DNA of 64,000 nucleotides from Streptomyces physcomitrii (GCF_012273655.1 NZ_JAAWWP010000002.1:566017-630016); one strand, 5' to 3'; shown: positions 8,725 through 16,892, counted from the stretch's first letter. Program-made: numbers and translations. The notes: generated by a model not told the origin, from the sequence alone.

Positions 8725-11361
8725 CTAGAGCAATCCGTCCCACATCTGCTCAAGGAGCACCGACCACCAGCTCTCCGCGGAGGCCAGCGCAGCCGGGTCG
8801 AGCTGGGCCAGCTGGACCTGGAAGTCCATCGTCCAGCGCGCCGCCTGCTCCGGGTTGAGCCCGGTCCGCAGCCGCCACATCCGGCCGAGCAGTGCCAGGC
8901 AGCGCACGAACTCCGGCAGCGAGTTGTTGACGAACTGCGGCGGCACCGGCGCCCCGCCGGGACCCGCCTCCACCGGTACGGCCACGATGTGCGCGGTGCC
9001 GTACTGCACGCAGATCGCCCGGCCGAAGTCGGAGCCCATCACCAGGTAGGAGCCCGCGTCCGAGGCGGGCTGCACCCCGCGCTCCGCGGCCAGTTCGGCG
9101 AGCGTCGGCACCGGGCGGCCCGGCTGCGCCTGCGCCCAGAAGAACGGGCCGAAGTCCACCGGAAGGCCCGCCCACAGCAGGGTCGCGGCGACCACCTCCG
9201 GCACCCCCTGGCGGGCCACCGACCGCTGGTCGAAGCGGAACACGGCGGGACCGAAGGCCTGCGCCAGCTCCTGCGCCACCCCCTCCGGCGGGACCGGCGG
9301 CAGCGGCTGCACCGGCGGCAGCGGCGCGCGCACCGGCGCCGGGCGCGCGGGGCCGTCCGCGACCTGGTGCAACTCGCCCTGGTGGGCCAGGAGTTGCTCC
9401 ATGCCCTGGCGGCGCGAGGCGTGGTCCCTGCCGTACGGGGCGATCGAGGTGATCCGCGCCTGCGGCCAGGTCTCCCGGATCATCCGCGCGCAGTAGGCGC
9501 CCGGCAGCTCGCAGGACTCCAGCTCGGTGTGGAGTTCGAGGACCTGCTGCGGGGGGACGTTCATCGCCCGCAGCTCGTACATGATCTGCCACTCCGGGTG
9601 CGGGCTGCCCGGCGCGCTGCGCCGGATCAGCTGCTGCTCGGAGCCGTCGGCCGCGCGGTAGCGCAGCACCGCCTGATAGCCGGGTCCGACCATCGGCTGC
9701 CCGGGGGGCGCCTGCGGATAGCCGTACGCGGGCGGCTGCCCCGGCACCGCACCCGGCGGCATCCCGGGCGCACCCGGCGGCGGCATCCCCGGCCCCGGGG
9801 GCGGCCCGCCCGGGGCACCCGGCGGCATCCCGGGCGGCGGCGCACCGGGACCGCCGACCGCGGGCCCGGCCAGCATGGTCGCGGCCTGGTGGACATTGCC
9901 GCCCGGGGGCGGCGTCGAGCCCGGCGGGGGCGGCGGCGGGGTCGAACCGGGCGCGGGCGGCGGCCCGGGCGGCGGGGTCGAACCGGGCGGCCGCGTCCCG
10001 CCGAGGCTGCCCATGCCGCCGAGGCTCGGGTCGGCCAGCATCGTCGCGGCCTGGTGGACATTGCCGCCCGGCGGCGTCGAGCCCGGTGCGGGCGGCGCAC
10101 CCGGCGGCGGAGTCGACCCGGGCGCGGGCGGCGGCCCGGGCGGCGGGGTCCCCCCCGAGGTGCTGTCCGGCAGCTGCGAGACCAGCTGCGTCGGTACGTA
10201 GCCTCCGGCGGGCGTACCCGGCGCTCCCGGACCCGAGGGCGGCGGCGTCGCCCCCGGGCGGGCACCCGGCGTACCGGGGGCGCCGGGCGGCGGAGGCGGC
10301 GCCGAGCCGCGGGACTTGCGCGGCGGCGGGCCGGCCTTGCTGGTCGCCGCGTCGGCGATGTCACCGGCCGGCTGCCCGGACTCCGGCCCGTGCGGGGCAC
10401 CACCGGAGGGCGGACCGCCCGGCACCGACGGCGCACCCGGCGGCGGGGTCGCACCCGGCGCGGGCGGCGCCCCGGGCGGCGGGGTGCCGGGCTGTTGCGC
10501 GCCCGGCGGCGGGAAGAGCGGGTTGCCCTGGGGGTCCAGGGCGGGCGCGATCGCGGTGGGCGGCAGCTGGCTGCCGCCCGAGATCAGCGCCGTCTTCGCC
10601 TCCGAGGAGGTCGAGGGGGGCGGCGGCGTGGCCGGGTCGCCGGCCGGGTCCGGCAGCTGCGGCGCGAACACCGTCGCGGGCAGCGGGACCGAACGGTCCT
10701 CCTCCGCACCGGCGTTGGTGTCCGTACCCGCCCAGGGCGTCGTCGAGGCGTCGGAGGCGGACTGCGCGCCCGCCTCGCTGCCCGCCGCGGCGGGCCACGG
10801 CGAGGCCTCCCCGGCGGCGGCGACCGGAGCGGGCGGTGCGGGAGCAGCGGGAGGAACGGGCGCACCCGGGGCCTCCGGCCGGTCCGCGCCCGACGAGCCC
10901 GCGTCCGGGGAGTCCACCCCCGCGGAGCCCCCGCCCGCCGGCTCCGAGTCCGCCGAGCCGCCCCGGCGTTCGCCGATCCCCAGCTTGTCCGCGGCCTCCT
11001 GCAACCACTCCGGCGGAGTCAGCAGGAAGGAGGTCTGGTTCAGGTCCACCCGCTGCGGGGGCGCGGGTTCCGCCTCGGCCGCGGGCTCCTCCCGGACGCC
11101 GTACTCCTCCTCGTACCGGCGGATCACCTCACCCACCGGCAGCGAGGGCCACAGCGTCGCCTCCCCGCTGTCCCGGGCGATCACCAGGCGCTGCGCGCCG
11201 CCGTCCACCCGGACACCGCCCGCGCGGTCCTCCGCCCAGGCCACGAAGCCCAGATCGAACTCCCGCACCCGCACCTCGCGGTGCTGGTAGGCGGGCACAT
11301 CCGCGTTCACCCACTCCTCGGCGCGCTCCTGCGCCTGCGCGAAGGTCACCATCGAAGTCAC
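8725..11361 (-). CDS. Imm35 - proline-rich linker - deaminase-like - SUKH-4 multidomain protein
   Basis: 878-residue, apparently cytosolic protein with no signal peptide or membrane segment. Residues about 4-85 resemble immunity protein 35 (EVRVREFDLGFVAW, then LWPSLPVGEVIRRYEEEYG). Residues about 95-565 are a Pro/Gly/Ala linker containing twice-repeated blocks (NVHQAATMLA). Residues about 570-650 carry a zinc-deaminase-like motif: H611-T-E613, then C617-ELPGAY-C624. Residues about 690-878 match the SUKH-4 immunity fold (YLVMGSDFG, VNNSLPEFVRCL). These families are known from polymorphic toxin systems; the combination here and its role are inferred. GTG at 11361 overlaps the stop of the upstream WHH-SUKH gene (GTGA), so the two are translationally coupled. 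ATG at 11352 is an alternative start. Confidence 0.8.
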   Translation of the reverse strand: MTSMVTFAQAQERAEEWVNADVPAYQHREVRVREFDLGFVAWAEDRAGGVRVDGGAQRLVIARDSGEATLWPSLPVGEVIRRYEEEYGVREEPAAEAEPAPPQRVDLNQTSFLLTPPEWLQEAADKLGIGERRGGSADSEPAGGGSAGVDSPDAGSSGADRPEAPGAPVPPAAPAPPAPVAAAGEASPWPAAAGSEAGAQSASDASTTPWAGTDTNAGAEEDRSVPLPATVFAPQLPDPAGDPATPPPPSTSSEAKTALISGGSQLPPTAIAPALDPQGNPLFPPPGAQQPGTPPPGAPPAPGATPPPGAPSVPGGPPSGGAPHGPESGQPAGDIADAATSKAGPPPRKSRGSAPPPPPGAPGTPGARPGATPPPSGPGAPGTPAGGYVPTQLVSQLPDSTSGGTPPPGPPPAPGSTPPPGAPPAPGSTPPGGNVHQAATMLADPSLGGMGSLGGTRPPGSTPPPGPPPAPGSTPPPPPPGSTPPPGGNVHQAATMLAGPAVGGPGAPPPGMPPGAPGGPPPGPGMPPPGAPGMPPGAVPGQPPAYGYPQAPPGQPMVGPGYQAVLRYRAADGSEQQLIRRSAPGSPHPEWQIMYELRAMNVPPQQVLELHTELESCELPGAYCARMIRETWPQARITSIAPYGRDHASRRQGMEQLLAHQGELHQVADGPARPAPVRAPLPPVQPLPPVPPEGVAQELAQAFGPAVFRFDQRSVARQGVPEVVAATLLWAGLPVDFGPFFWAQAQPGRPVPTLAELAAERGVQPASDAGSYLVMGSDFGRAICVQYGTAHIVAVPVEAGPGGAPVPPQFVNNSLPEFVRCLALLGRMWRLRTGLNPEQAARWTMDFQVQLAQLDPAALASAESWWSVLLEQMWDGLL

Positions 11362-12332
11362 TCCCCCACCGGGACGGCATGGGCGAAACCGCCGTCCACC
11401 ATCAGGTTCGCCACGGTCTCCAGCTCGGGCGGATTGCCCGCGAGCCGCCCGAGGAACACGTCGAAGTCGTCACCGCAGGGCAGCAGCAGCTGCTCCACCC
11501 GCTCCGCCACCGACCAGCCGTCCCGGTCCCGGGCGTCGTCGTACGCGCAGAACCAGACCGAACCCGGCCGCTCGCCCCGCACCTTCACCGCGAGCAGGCC
11601 GCCCTGGACGAAGCCCACGCCCAGGTAGTCCTTGGTCAGATGGTCCCGCAGGCACTTGTTCGCGTACACCAGGTCGTTCACCGCGGCCTCGTCCCGCACC
11701 GTGAAGAACGGCTGGTCCACGAGGAGCCCCAGCTCCGCGTCGAGCGCCGCGCCCACCGGGGCGCAACCGCCGGCCGCCTTCAGGAAGGAGCGGTAGGCAC
11801 CGGGCAGCCGGTAGCCGAGGTCCTCCTCGACGCCCTGCACCTGCTGCTCGCTCACCGCCGCCGACTTCGGCAGCCCGAAGTGCGCGGGCCGCACCTCCTG
11901 CAGCGGCCGGGTGCCCCGCTTGCCGTGGTCCACCGCCGCCGTCGCCAGCCCGCCGTGGTGCCGGAGCAGCGCCTTCACCTCGACCGGCACCAGTTCCAGA
12001 CGGCGACCGCCCGGTACGTGGTGCCAGGTCCAGCCGTGCGGGGTCGCCACGGCCGGGATGGTCTCCCACAGTTCGTGACCGGAGGCGGCGAGCGCCGCGT
12101 TCGCGGAGACGAAGTCCGTCAGCCGCAGTTCGTCGACGCCGAAACCCTCCGGCGGCTCCGCGATCTCCGCCGCCGCCCGCGCGTAGGGCGTGAACACCGG
12201 AAACCCGCGCTCGTCGACCCGCACACCCCGCGGATGGCGCGCCGCACGCACCGGATCAGGAAAACTCACCACCTGACCCGCGTACGCCGCATTCGGCGGC
12301 GCGGCCTCCTGCCCGAGGCGCCCAGTGGTCAT
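11358..12332 (-). CDS. WHH/HNH-nuclease-like domain fused to SMI1/KNR4 (SUKH) domain
   Basis: 324-residue protein. The N-terminal half resembles the WHH branch of HNH/endonuclease VII toxin domains: GFPVFTPYA near residue 43, the DFVSANAAL helix at 73, then GWTWHHVPGG (W103-H104-H105), LELVP and RHHGG (H125, H126). The His that normally follows LVP-x-x-(L/V) is a Lys (K120), so catalysis may be lost. The C-terminal half (about 160-320) is a SUKH/SMI1-KNR4 domain (LGYRLPGAYRSFLKAAGG), typical of immunity proteins. So toxin-like and antidote-like folds share one chain. ATG at 12332 has GGGGG eight bases upstream; an earlier ATG (12347) is less well placed. It is first of a two-gene operon and divergent from the YwqJ deaminase gene. 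Confidence 0.8.
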   Translation of the reverse strand: MTTGRLGQEAAPPNAAYAGQVVSFPDPVRAARHPRGVRVDERGFPVFTPYARAAAEIAEPPEGFGVDELRLTDFVSANAALAASGHELWETIPAVATPHGWTWHHVPGGRRLELVPVEVKALLRHHGGLATAAVDHGKRGTRPLQEVRPAHFGLPKSAAVSEQQVQGVEEDLGYRLPGAYRSFLKAAGGCAPVGAALDAELGLLVDQPFFTVRDEAAVNDLVYANKCLRDHLTKDYLGVGFVQGGLLAVKVRGERPGSVWFCAYDDARDRDGWSVAERVEQLLLPCGDDFDVFLGRLAGNPPELETVANLMVDGGFAHAVPVGE

Positions 12333-12600
12333 GGCAGATGCCCCCATACGTCCAGCAAACGAGTCCAGCGGATGGCGAACAGCCTAAGCGCTCCCAGCAA
12401 AGCGGTCACCGGAGCTCTGCCCGGTCACCAGTCGTCACCGCGCTCTCACCCTCCCCGGCGGCTCTCCCCCGCCCGCCCGCGTGTCACCATGCCCCCGCTA
12501 CCGAACCACCCACCCCATTTGGCAGGATCTCCGGCACTCGGCGCGACGCCCCAGGCCGCCGCCCGAGCAGGGAGGGGGTCCCGAGGGAGGGGGAAATCAC

Positions 12601-13314
12601 ATGAACACCACCGGCACCACCACCGAGGGCACCGGCCCCACCGACCCCGCGGGCACCACCCGGCACCCCGAGACCACCGGCGCCCGGCCGCCCGGGACGA
12701 CAGGCACCGGGCACTATGAGACCGCGGGCACCCGGCACCCCGAAGTCCCCGGCGCCCGGCCGCCCGAAACCGCAGGCACCCGGCACCACGAGCCCCCCGA
12801 GAGCGGGCACGACCCCCGTGTCCCCGAGGGCGGGCACGACCCCCGCGTCGGCTGGTCCACCACCCACGCCCCGCCCCCGCCGCGCCTCACCGCCCGTCGC
12901 GACGGCATCCTCCCCGCCATCGCCGCCGCCCTCACCCTCCCCGGCGCCGGTACCCCGAGCCTCACCGGCACCGCCAGCCGCGCCGACCGGCCGCCCGCAC
13001 TGCACCACCTGGTCCAGGACTTCCTCGACGCGCTCCCCACCGCCGCCCGCGACCGCTTCACCGGACGCTGCGCCGAGGCCCTGCTGCTCTCCCGCCACCT
13101 CACCGCCGCCGACGCCCAGCGCAGCAAACGCGCCCAGCGCAAACCCATGACCAACGGCGAAGCCCGCAAGACCCTCAAGAACGCCCGCCTCACCACCCGC
13201 CACATCCGCGAGGACGGCGACCCCCTGCACGGCGGCTACGCCCCGCCCTGCCGCGCCTGCACCGCACTCGCCGCCCACTTCGGCATCAGCCTCGACGACC
13301 CCGCACGCCCCTGA
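12601..13314 (+). CDS. YwqJ-type nucleic-acid/nucleotide deaminase-like protein
   Basis: 237-residue protein with the zinc-deaminase signature of the YwqJ family: C157-A-E159 (RCAEALLLSRHL) and PP-C217-RA-C220. The conserved part starts at about residue 80 (DPRVGWSTT). Before it lies an 80-residue extension of short internal repeats (TRHPE, GARPPETAG, GHDPRV) that are also visible as DNA repeats. Related domains occur as C-terminal tips of secreted toxins and as stand-alone actinobacterial proteins. Here no secretion signal is seen. Start ATG 12601 has GGGAGGGGG about 7 bases upstream. The SUKH-3 gene follows after 31 bases, suggesting a deaminase/antidote pair. The substrate (DNA, RNA or nucleotide) cannot be decided. 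Confidence 0.8.
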   Translation: MNTTGTTTEGTGPTDPAGTTRHPETTGARPPGTTGTGHYETAGTRHPEVPGARPPETAGTRHHEPPESGHDPRVPEGGHDPRVGWSTTHAPPPPRLTARRDGILPAIAAALTLPGAGTPSLTGTASRADRPPALHHLVQDFLDALPTAARDRFTGRCAEALLLSRHLTAADAQRSKRAQRKPMTNGEARKTLKNARLTTRHIREDGDPLHGGYAPPCRACTALAAHFGISLDDPARP

Positions 13315-13345
13315 CCCCGCGCCCCCACCCCAAGGCCACACCACC

Positions 13346-13864
13346 ATGTCCGAGCCCAGCCACCACGACCGTCCCGCCGACGGCCCCACCCACCGCTTTC
13401 CCGAGGCCATCGAGCAGACCCTGCGCGCCGTCGGCTGGCAGCCCGGACGCTGGAACATCAAACAGGCCGAGTTCTGGGCCGACACCCTGCGCGGCCACAC
13501 CTCGCCCGCGGGCCACCGGCACGCCGTCTTCCCCGCCGCCGTCGAGGCCTGGGCCGAATTCGGCTCCCTGCGCCTCACCCCGCCGGGCCCCGGCCGCCAC
13601 CTCGCCCCGTCCGGCGTCCACCTCGACCCCCTGCACGGACTCCACCTCGCCCGCACCCTCGCCGACCTCGGCCGCGCCCTCGGCACCGAGACCGCACCCC
13701 TCGGCGAGGAGATCCACACCCGCGCCCTGCTCGCCATCGACACCGAGGGCCGCGTCTACAGCCTCGACCACACCGGCGACTGGTACCTCGGCCCCGACAT
13801 CGACCAGGCCCTCACCACCCTCCTCACCGGCACCCGCCCCCAGCGCCTGACCACCGACGGCTAG
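13346..13864 (+). CDS. SUKH-3 family immunity-type protein
   Basis: 172-residue protein matching the SUKH-3 family along most of its length: AVGWQPGRW near residue 29, HAVFPAAVEAWAEFGSL near 60, then LGTETAPLGEE, the beta strand DTEGRVYSLD and WYLGPDIDQALTTLLTG at the C-terminus. SUKH proteins neutralise toxins of polymorphic systems by direct binding. Its position 31 bases behind the YwqJ deaminase gene on the same strand suggests that protein is its partner. ATG 13346 has only a weak AAGG upstream, consistent with coupling to the preceding gene. Family assignment is firm; partner and function are inferred. Confidence 0.82.
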   Translation: MSEPSHHDRPADGPTHRFPEAIEQTLRAVGWQPGRWNIKQAEFWADTLRGHTSPAGHRHAVFPAAVEAWAEFGSLRLTPPGPGRHLAPSGVHLDPLHGLHLARTLADLGRALGTETAPLGEEIHTRALLAIDTEGRVYSLDHTGDWYLGPDIDQALTTLLTGTRPQRLTTDG

Positions 13865-14006
13865 CCGGGCTGCCGCAGCCGCCCTCGGACCTCCCGTACG
13901 ACCGAACCTTCCGCACGGATCAGGCCCACCACCGACCTCGCGCACATCTCCCCTACGCATCGGGCCAGTTGACCGCTCGCACGCATCAGGCCGCGGAGCG
14001 CGGCGT

Positions 14007-14126
14007 ACAGGCCACGGACCTCACGCACAGACCGCAGGGCTGACGTACGAACCGCGAGGTTCACGTACAGACCACAGGGCTCACGTACGGACCGCAGGGC
14101 TCACGTACGGACTTCAGCTCACCTGC
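14007..14126. repeat. 20-bp tandem repeat, six copies
   Basis: Head-to-tail 20-bp units with consensus ACGGACCGCAGGGCTCACGT at 14007, 14027, 14047, 14067, 14087 and a decayed one at 14107. More eroded sequence of similar flavour extends to both sides (about 13900-14155). The repeat fills the 299-bp convergent spacer between the SUKH-3 gene and the sensor kinase gene. No gene is supported in the spacer. Confidence 0.85.
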
Positions 14127-14163
14127 ACGGACACGGACACGGCTACGCGGACACGGACCCGCC

Positions 14164-15609
14164 TCAAGAAACCGGCAGTACCGCCGACACCCGGAAGCCG
14201 CCCGCGTCCGTCGGGCCCGAGACGAACACCCCGCCCAGCGCGGAGACCCGCTCCCGCATGCCCACCAGGCCGTTGCCCCCGCTGGGCAGGCCCGCGTCCG
14301 GGACCCCGCCCGGGGGCGGCTCGTTCTCGACCTGCATCGCCACCTCGGCGCCGCGGTGCGCCAGCCGCACCCGGGTCCGCGCACCCCCCGCGTGCTTGTG
14401 CACATTGGTCAGCGCCTCCTGGACCACGCGGTACGCGGTCTGCTCGACCACCGAGGCGTACACCCGGACCTCGCCCTCCACCAGGAGCTCCACCGCCATG
14501 CCGGCCGCCCGCGACTGGCCCACCAGCTCCTCCAGCTCCGCCAGCGAAGGGCCCTCGCCCCCGTCCTGCGCCACCGCGCGCGAAGCCGCCGCGGCCGCCG
14601 CGGCCCCCACCGCGGCCAAGGGGACCCGCGAGGAAGGCGCCCAGCCCTGCGTGCCCGCCCCGGCACCGGCGAACCCGGCACCGGGTCCCGCGGCGCTCAC
14701 CGCCCCCGTACCGGACCCGGCACCCGCCGCCCCCGAAGCCGCAGGGGAACCCGGCGCGACCGGACCCCCGCCCCCCGAGGACGGAGTCCCCTCCCCCGAC
14801 CGCAGCACCCCGAGCATCTCCCGCAGTTCGGTGAGCGCCTGGCGGCCCATGTCCCCCACCAGCGCCGCGTTGCGCACCGCCTTCTCCGGGTCCTTGCGCG
14901 CCACCGCCTGCAGGGCCGCCGCGTGCACCACCATCAACGACACCCGGTGCGCCACCACATCGTGCATCTCCCGCGCGATCCGGGTGCGCTCCTCACTCCG
15001 CGCCCACTCCGCACGCTCCTCCGCGCGGTCCGCGAGCAGCTGCAACTCCCGCTCCAGCGAACCGGCCCGCTCCCGCAGCGACTCCATCAACCGCCGCCGC
15101 GCCCCCACATACAGACCGAGCAGCACCGGCGGCGCCGTCACCCCGACCGCCGTACTGACCGCCACCGTGGGCACCACCCACTCGCCCAGCTGCACGTCCC
15201 CGTGCATCAGGTCCTGCCGCACCCGTACGAAGGTGACGATCAGCGTGGCCACCAGCGACATCCCGGAGAGCACCCCGATGATCCGCCGGGGCAGCTCCGA
15301 GGCGGCCAGCGTGTACAGGCCGACGAGTCCGAGGAGCAGGCCCATCTGCGCCGGTGCCACCGCGATCCCCACCAGGACCACCGCGATCGGCCAGCGCCGC
15401 CGCACCACCAGGGTCGCCCCGGCCAACAGGCCGAAAACCACCCCCACCGGGACCGGCAACCCGGTCTCCCGCGCGAAGGCCACCCCCTCCACCGCGCACT
15501 CCGCCGCGGACAGCAGCGCCAGACCCACGTCCAGCACGGCACTGCGCGGTCTCTGCCACCACCAAGGCCCGGTCACGGCCGCGGCGTGGTCGTCCCCCGT
15601 CGTGGTCAT
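14164..15609 (-). CDS. Two-component sensor histidine kinase, NarL-partner (HisKA_3) type, orphan
   Basis: 481-residue membrane kinase. The N-terminal half has five or six hydrophobic segments (about residues 20-170). The dimerisation/phosphoacceptor helix RIAREMHDVVAH carries the likely phosphorylated H216. The HATPase domain follows with the N-box (QEALTNVHKHA) and G-box (GNGLVGMRERV). Between them is an unusual insertion of about 85 Gly/Ala/Pro/Ser residues (roughly 262-345). Kinases of this type phosphorylate LuxR-family response regulators, but no regulator gene is adjacent. ATG at 15609 starts MTTTGDDHAAAV just ahead of the first helix. The C-terminus ends beside the 20-bp repeat array. 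Confidence 0.9.
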   Translation of the reverse strand: MTTTGDDHAAAVTGPWWWQRPRSAVLDVGLALLSAAECAVEGVAFARETGLPVPVGVVFGLLAGATLVVRRRWPIAVVLVGIAVAPAQMGLLLGLVGLYTLAASELPRRIIGVLSGMSLVATLIVTFVRVRQDLMHGDVQLGEWVVPTVAVSTAVGVTAPPVLLGLYVGARRRLMESLRERAGSLERELQLLADRAEERAEWARSEERTRIAREMHDVVAHRVSLMVVHAAALQAVARKDPEKAVRNAALVGDMGRQALTELREMLGVLRSGEGTPSSGGGGPVAPGSPAASGAAGAGSGTGAVSAAGPGAGFAGAGAGTQGWAPSSRVPLAAVGAAAAAAASRAVAQDGGEGPSLAELEELVGQSRAAGMAVELLVEGEVRVYASVVEQTAYRVVQEALTNVHKHAGGARTRVRLAHRGAEVAMQVENEPPPGGVPDAGLPSGGNGLVGMRERVSALGGVFVSGPTDAGGFRVSAVLPVS

Positions 15610-15774
15610 GCCCCCAGCCTACGGGCGCCCGCCACTCCTTTTCCGGCAGGATTCGCACGTACCCCGCATCACACAATCCGGCGCAAGACAAGAGAACCCG
15701 GAAGTAACGCCCGATATCGTGAACCACCCCGAACGTCTGCCCGTGATCCGCCCCTCCGCACGAAGGCTGGGGGC

Positions 15775-16689
15775 ATGAACAGCCGGCCCGACTCGGGCGG
15801 ACCCCCGAGCAAGTACGCCCCCTTCGAGGCCCTGCGCGAACAGGCCGTCACCCTGCGCCGCGCGGGCCTGAGCCGCCGCCAGATCCGGGACCGCCTGCAC
15901 CTCGACAACAACGACATCCTCAACCGGCTGCTGCGGGGCGAACCCGCCCCGGAGTGGACCAGGCGCCCCAACGCCAAGGACGAGTCGCGCGAGAAGGCCC
16001 GCGCGCTCCGCCTCCAAGGCCTGACGTACGACCAGATCCAGGTGGAGGTGGGCTGCTCCAAGAGCTCGATCTCGCTGTGGGTGCGGGACCTCCCCCAGCC
16101 GGACCGCAGCCGGACCCGCGAGGAGGCCTCCGCCATCGCCCGGCGCGGCTGGGAGGCGACGCTGCGGGCGAGGGAGGAGCTGCGGCAGGCGACCAGGCGG
16201 TCGGCAGCCGAGGAGATCGGGGCCCTGAGCGACCGGGAGCTCCTGATCGCGGGTGCCTGCCTCTACTGGGCGGAGGGCGCCAAGTCGAAACCCCACCGCC
16301 GCCAGGAGCGCGTGACCTTCGTCAACAGCGACCCCGACATGATCAGGGTCTTCCTGCGGTGGCTGGATCTGCTCGGCGTGGAGCCCGCGCGGCGGCGGTT
16401 CGCCGTGCAGATCCACGAGTCCGCCGATGTGCCCGCGGCCGAGAGGTTCTGGGCGGCGCTCGTGGGGGTCGACCACGGCGCGCTCCAGAAGACGACGCTG
16501 AAGAAGCACAACCCCCGGACCAACCGGAAGAACACCGGCGAGACCTATCGCGGCTGCCTGCGCGTCCACGTGCTCCAGGGAGCCGAGTTGTACCGTCGCA
16601 TCGAGGGCTGGTGGTACGGCATAGTGTGGGAGGGTGACACGAACGGGCCGCTGTCGAGGCCCGCGTCTCCACCTTCCCCCATGGTGTAA
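15775..16689 (+). CDS. Helix-turn-helix protein with LAGLIDADG-like C-terminal domain, 3' end inside tRNA-Gln
   Basis: 304-residue protein. Two resolvase-like helix-turn-helix units lie at about residues 17-55 (LRRAGLSRRQIRDRLHL) and 75-108 (LRLQGLTYDQIQVEVGCSKS). The C-terminal half (about 155-285) begins ELLIAGACLYWAEGAK and continues FVNSDPDMIRVFLRWL, WAALVG and RTNRKNTGETYRGCL. This arrangement recalls single-chain LAGLIDADG domains, but that is my inference and catalytic competence is unknown. The last codons (PSPMV, stop 16687-16689) are read through the first 15 bases of the tRNA-Gln gene. ATG 15775 has only GGGGGC upstream. The protein recurs in streptomycetes as a hypothetical protein; its role is not known to me. 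Confidence 0.7.
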   Translation: MNSRPDSGGPPSKYAPFEALREQAVTLRRAGLSRRQIRDRLHLDNNDILNRLLRGEPAPEWTRRPNAKDESREKARALRLQGLTYDQIQVEVGCSKSSISLWVRDLPQPDRSRTREEASAIARRGWEATLRAREELRQATRRSAAEEIGALSDRELLIAGACLYWAEGAKSKPHRRQERVTFVNSDPDMIRVFLRWLDLLGVEPARRRFAVQIHESADVPAAERFWAALVGVDHGALQKTTLKKHNPRTNRKNTGETYRGCLRVHVLQGAELYRRIEGWWYGIVWEGDTNGPLSRPASPPSPMV

Positions 16690-16747
16690 CCAGGCAGCAC
16701 AGGGAGTTTTGGTCTCCTCAGTTCAGGTTCGAATCCTGATGGGGGAG
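16675..16747 (+). tRNA. tRNA-Gln (anticodon UUG)
   Basis: 73-nt cloverleaf: acceptor stem TCCCCCA (16675-16681) pairs with TGGGGGA (16740-16746), discriminator G16747. The anticodon loop reads TTTTGGT with anticodon TTG, and the T-arm is TCAGG-TTCGAAT-CCTGA. The 3' CCA is not encoded. Its 5' end overlaps the last 15 bases of the preceding protein gene. Confidence 0.95.
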
Positions 16748-16892
16748 CTGTCGGCGTTCGGGTCCTGGCCCTCCGGGTCGGGACCCGTCGTTCTGCCCGC
16801 CGCAAAGGCCCCCCTACGCCCCGGTATTCTGCGGATGTCCGTACGCACCACCGTGTATCCCACACGCATCCACCCGGCCGAAGGGCAGTTCC

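Noticed and set aside
10086..12719. Very long open frame on the plus strand opposite the SUKH genes
   Set aside because: It is an antisense shadow of high-GC coding DNA: composition is Arg/Pro/Ala-rich, there are no motifs, and the minus-strand frames carry clear SUKH, Imm35 and deaminase signatures.
13900..14160. CRISPR array suspected from regular 20-bp repeats
   Set aside because: Units are head to tail without spacers, degenerate, and no cas gene is present.
16675..16747. tRNA-Gln as an integration site of a mobile element
   Set aside because: No integrase, excisionase or repeat of the tRNA 3' end was seen in the window; downstream genes are core genes in conserved order.
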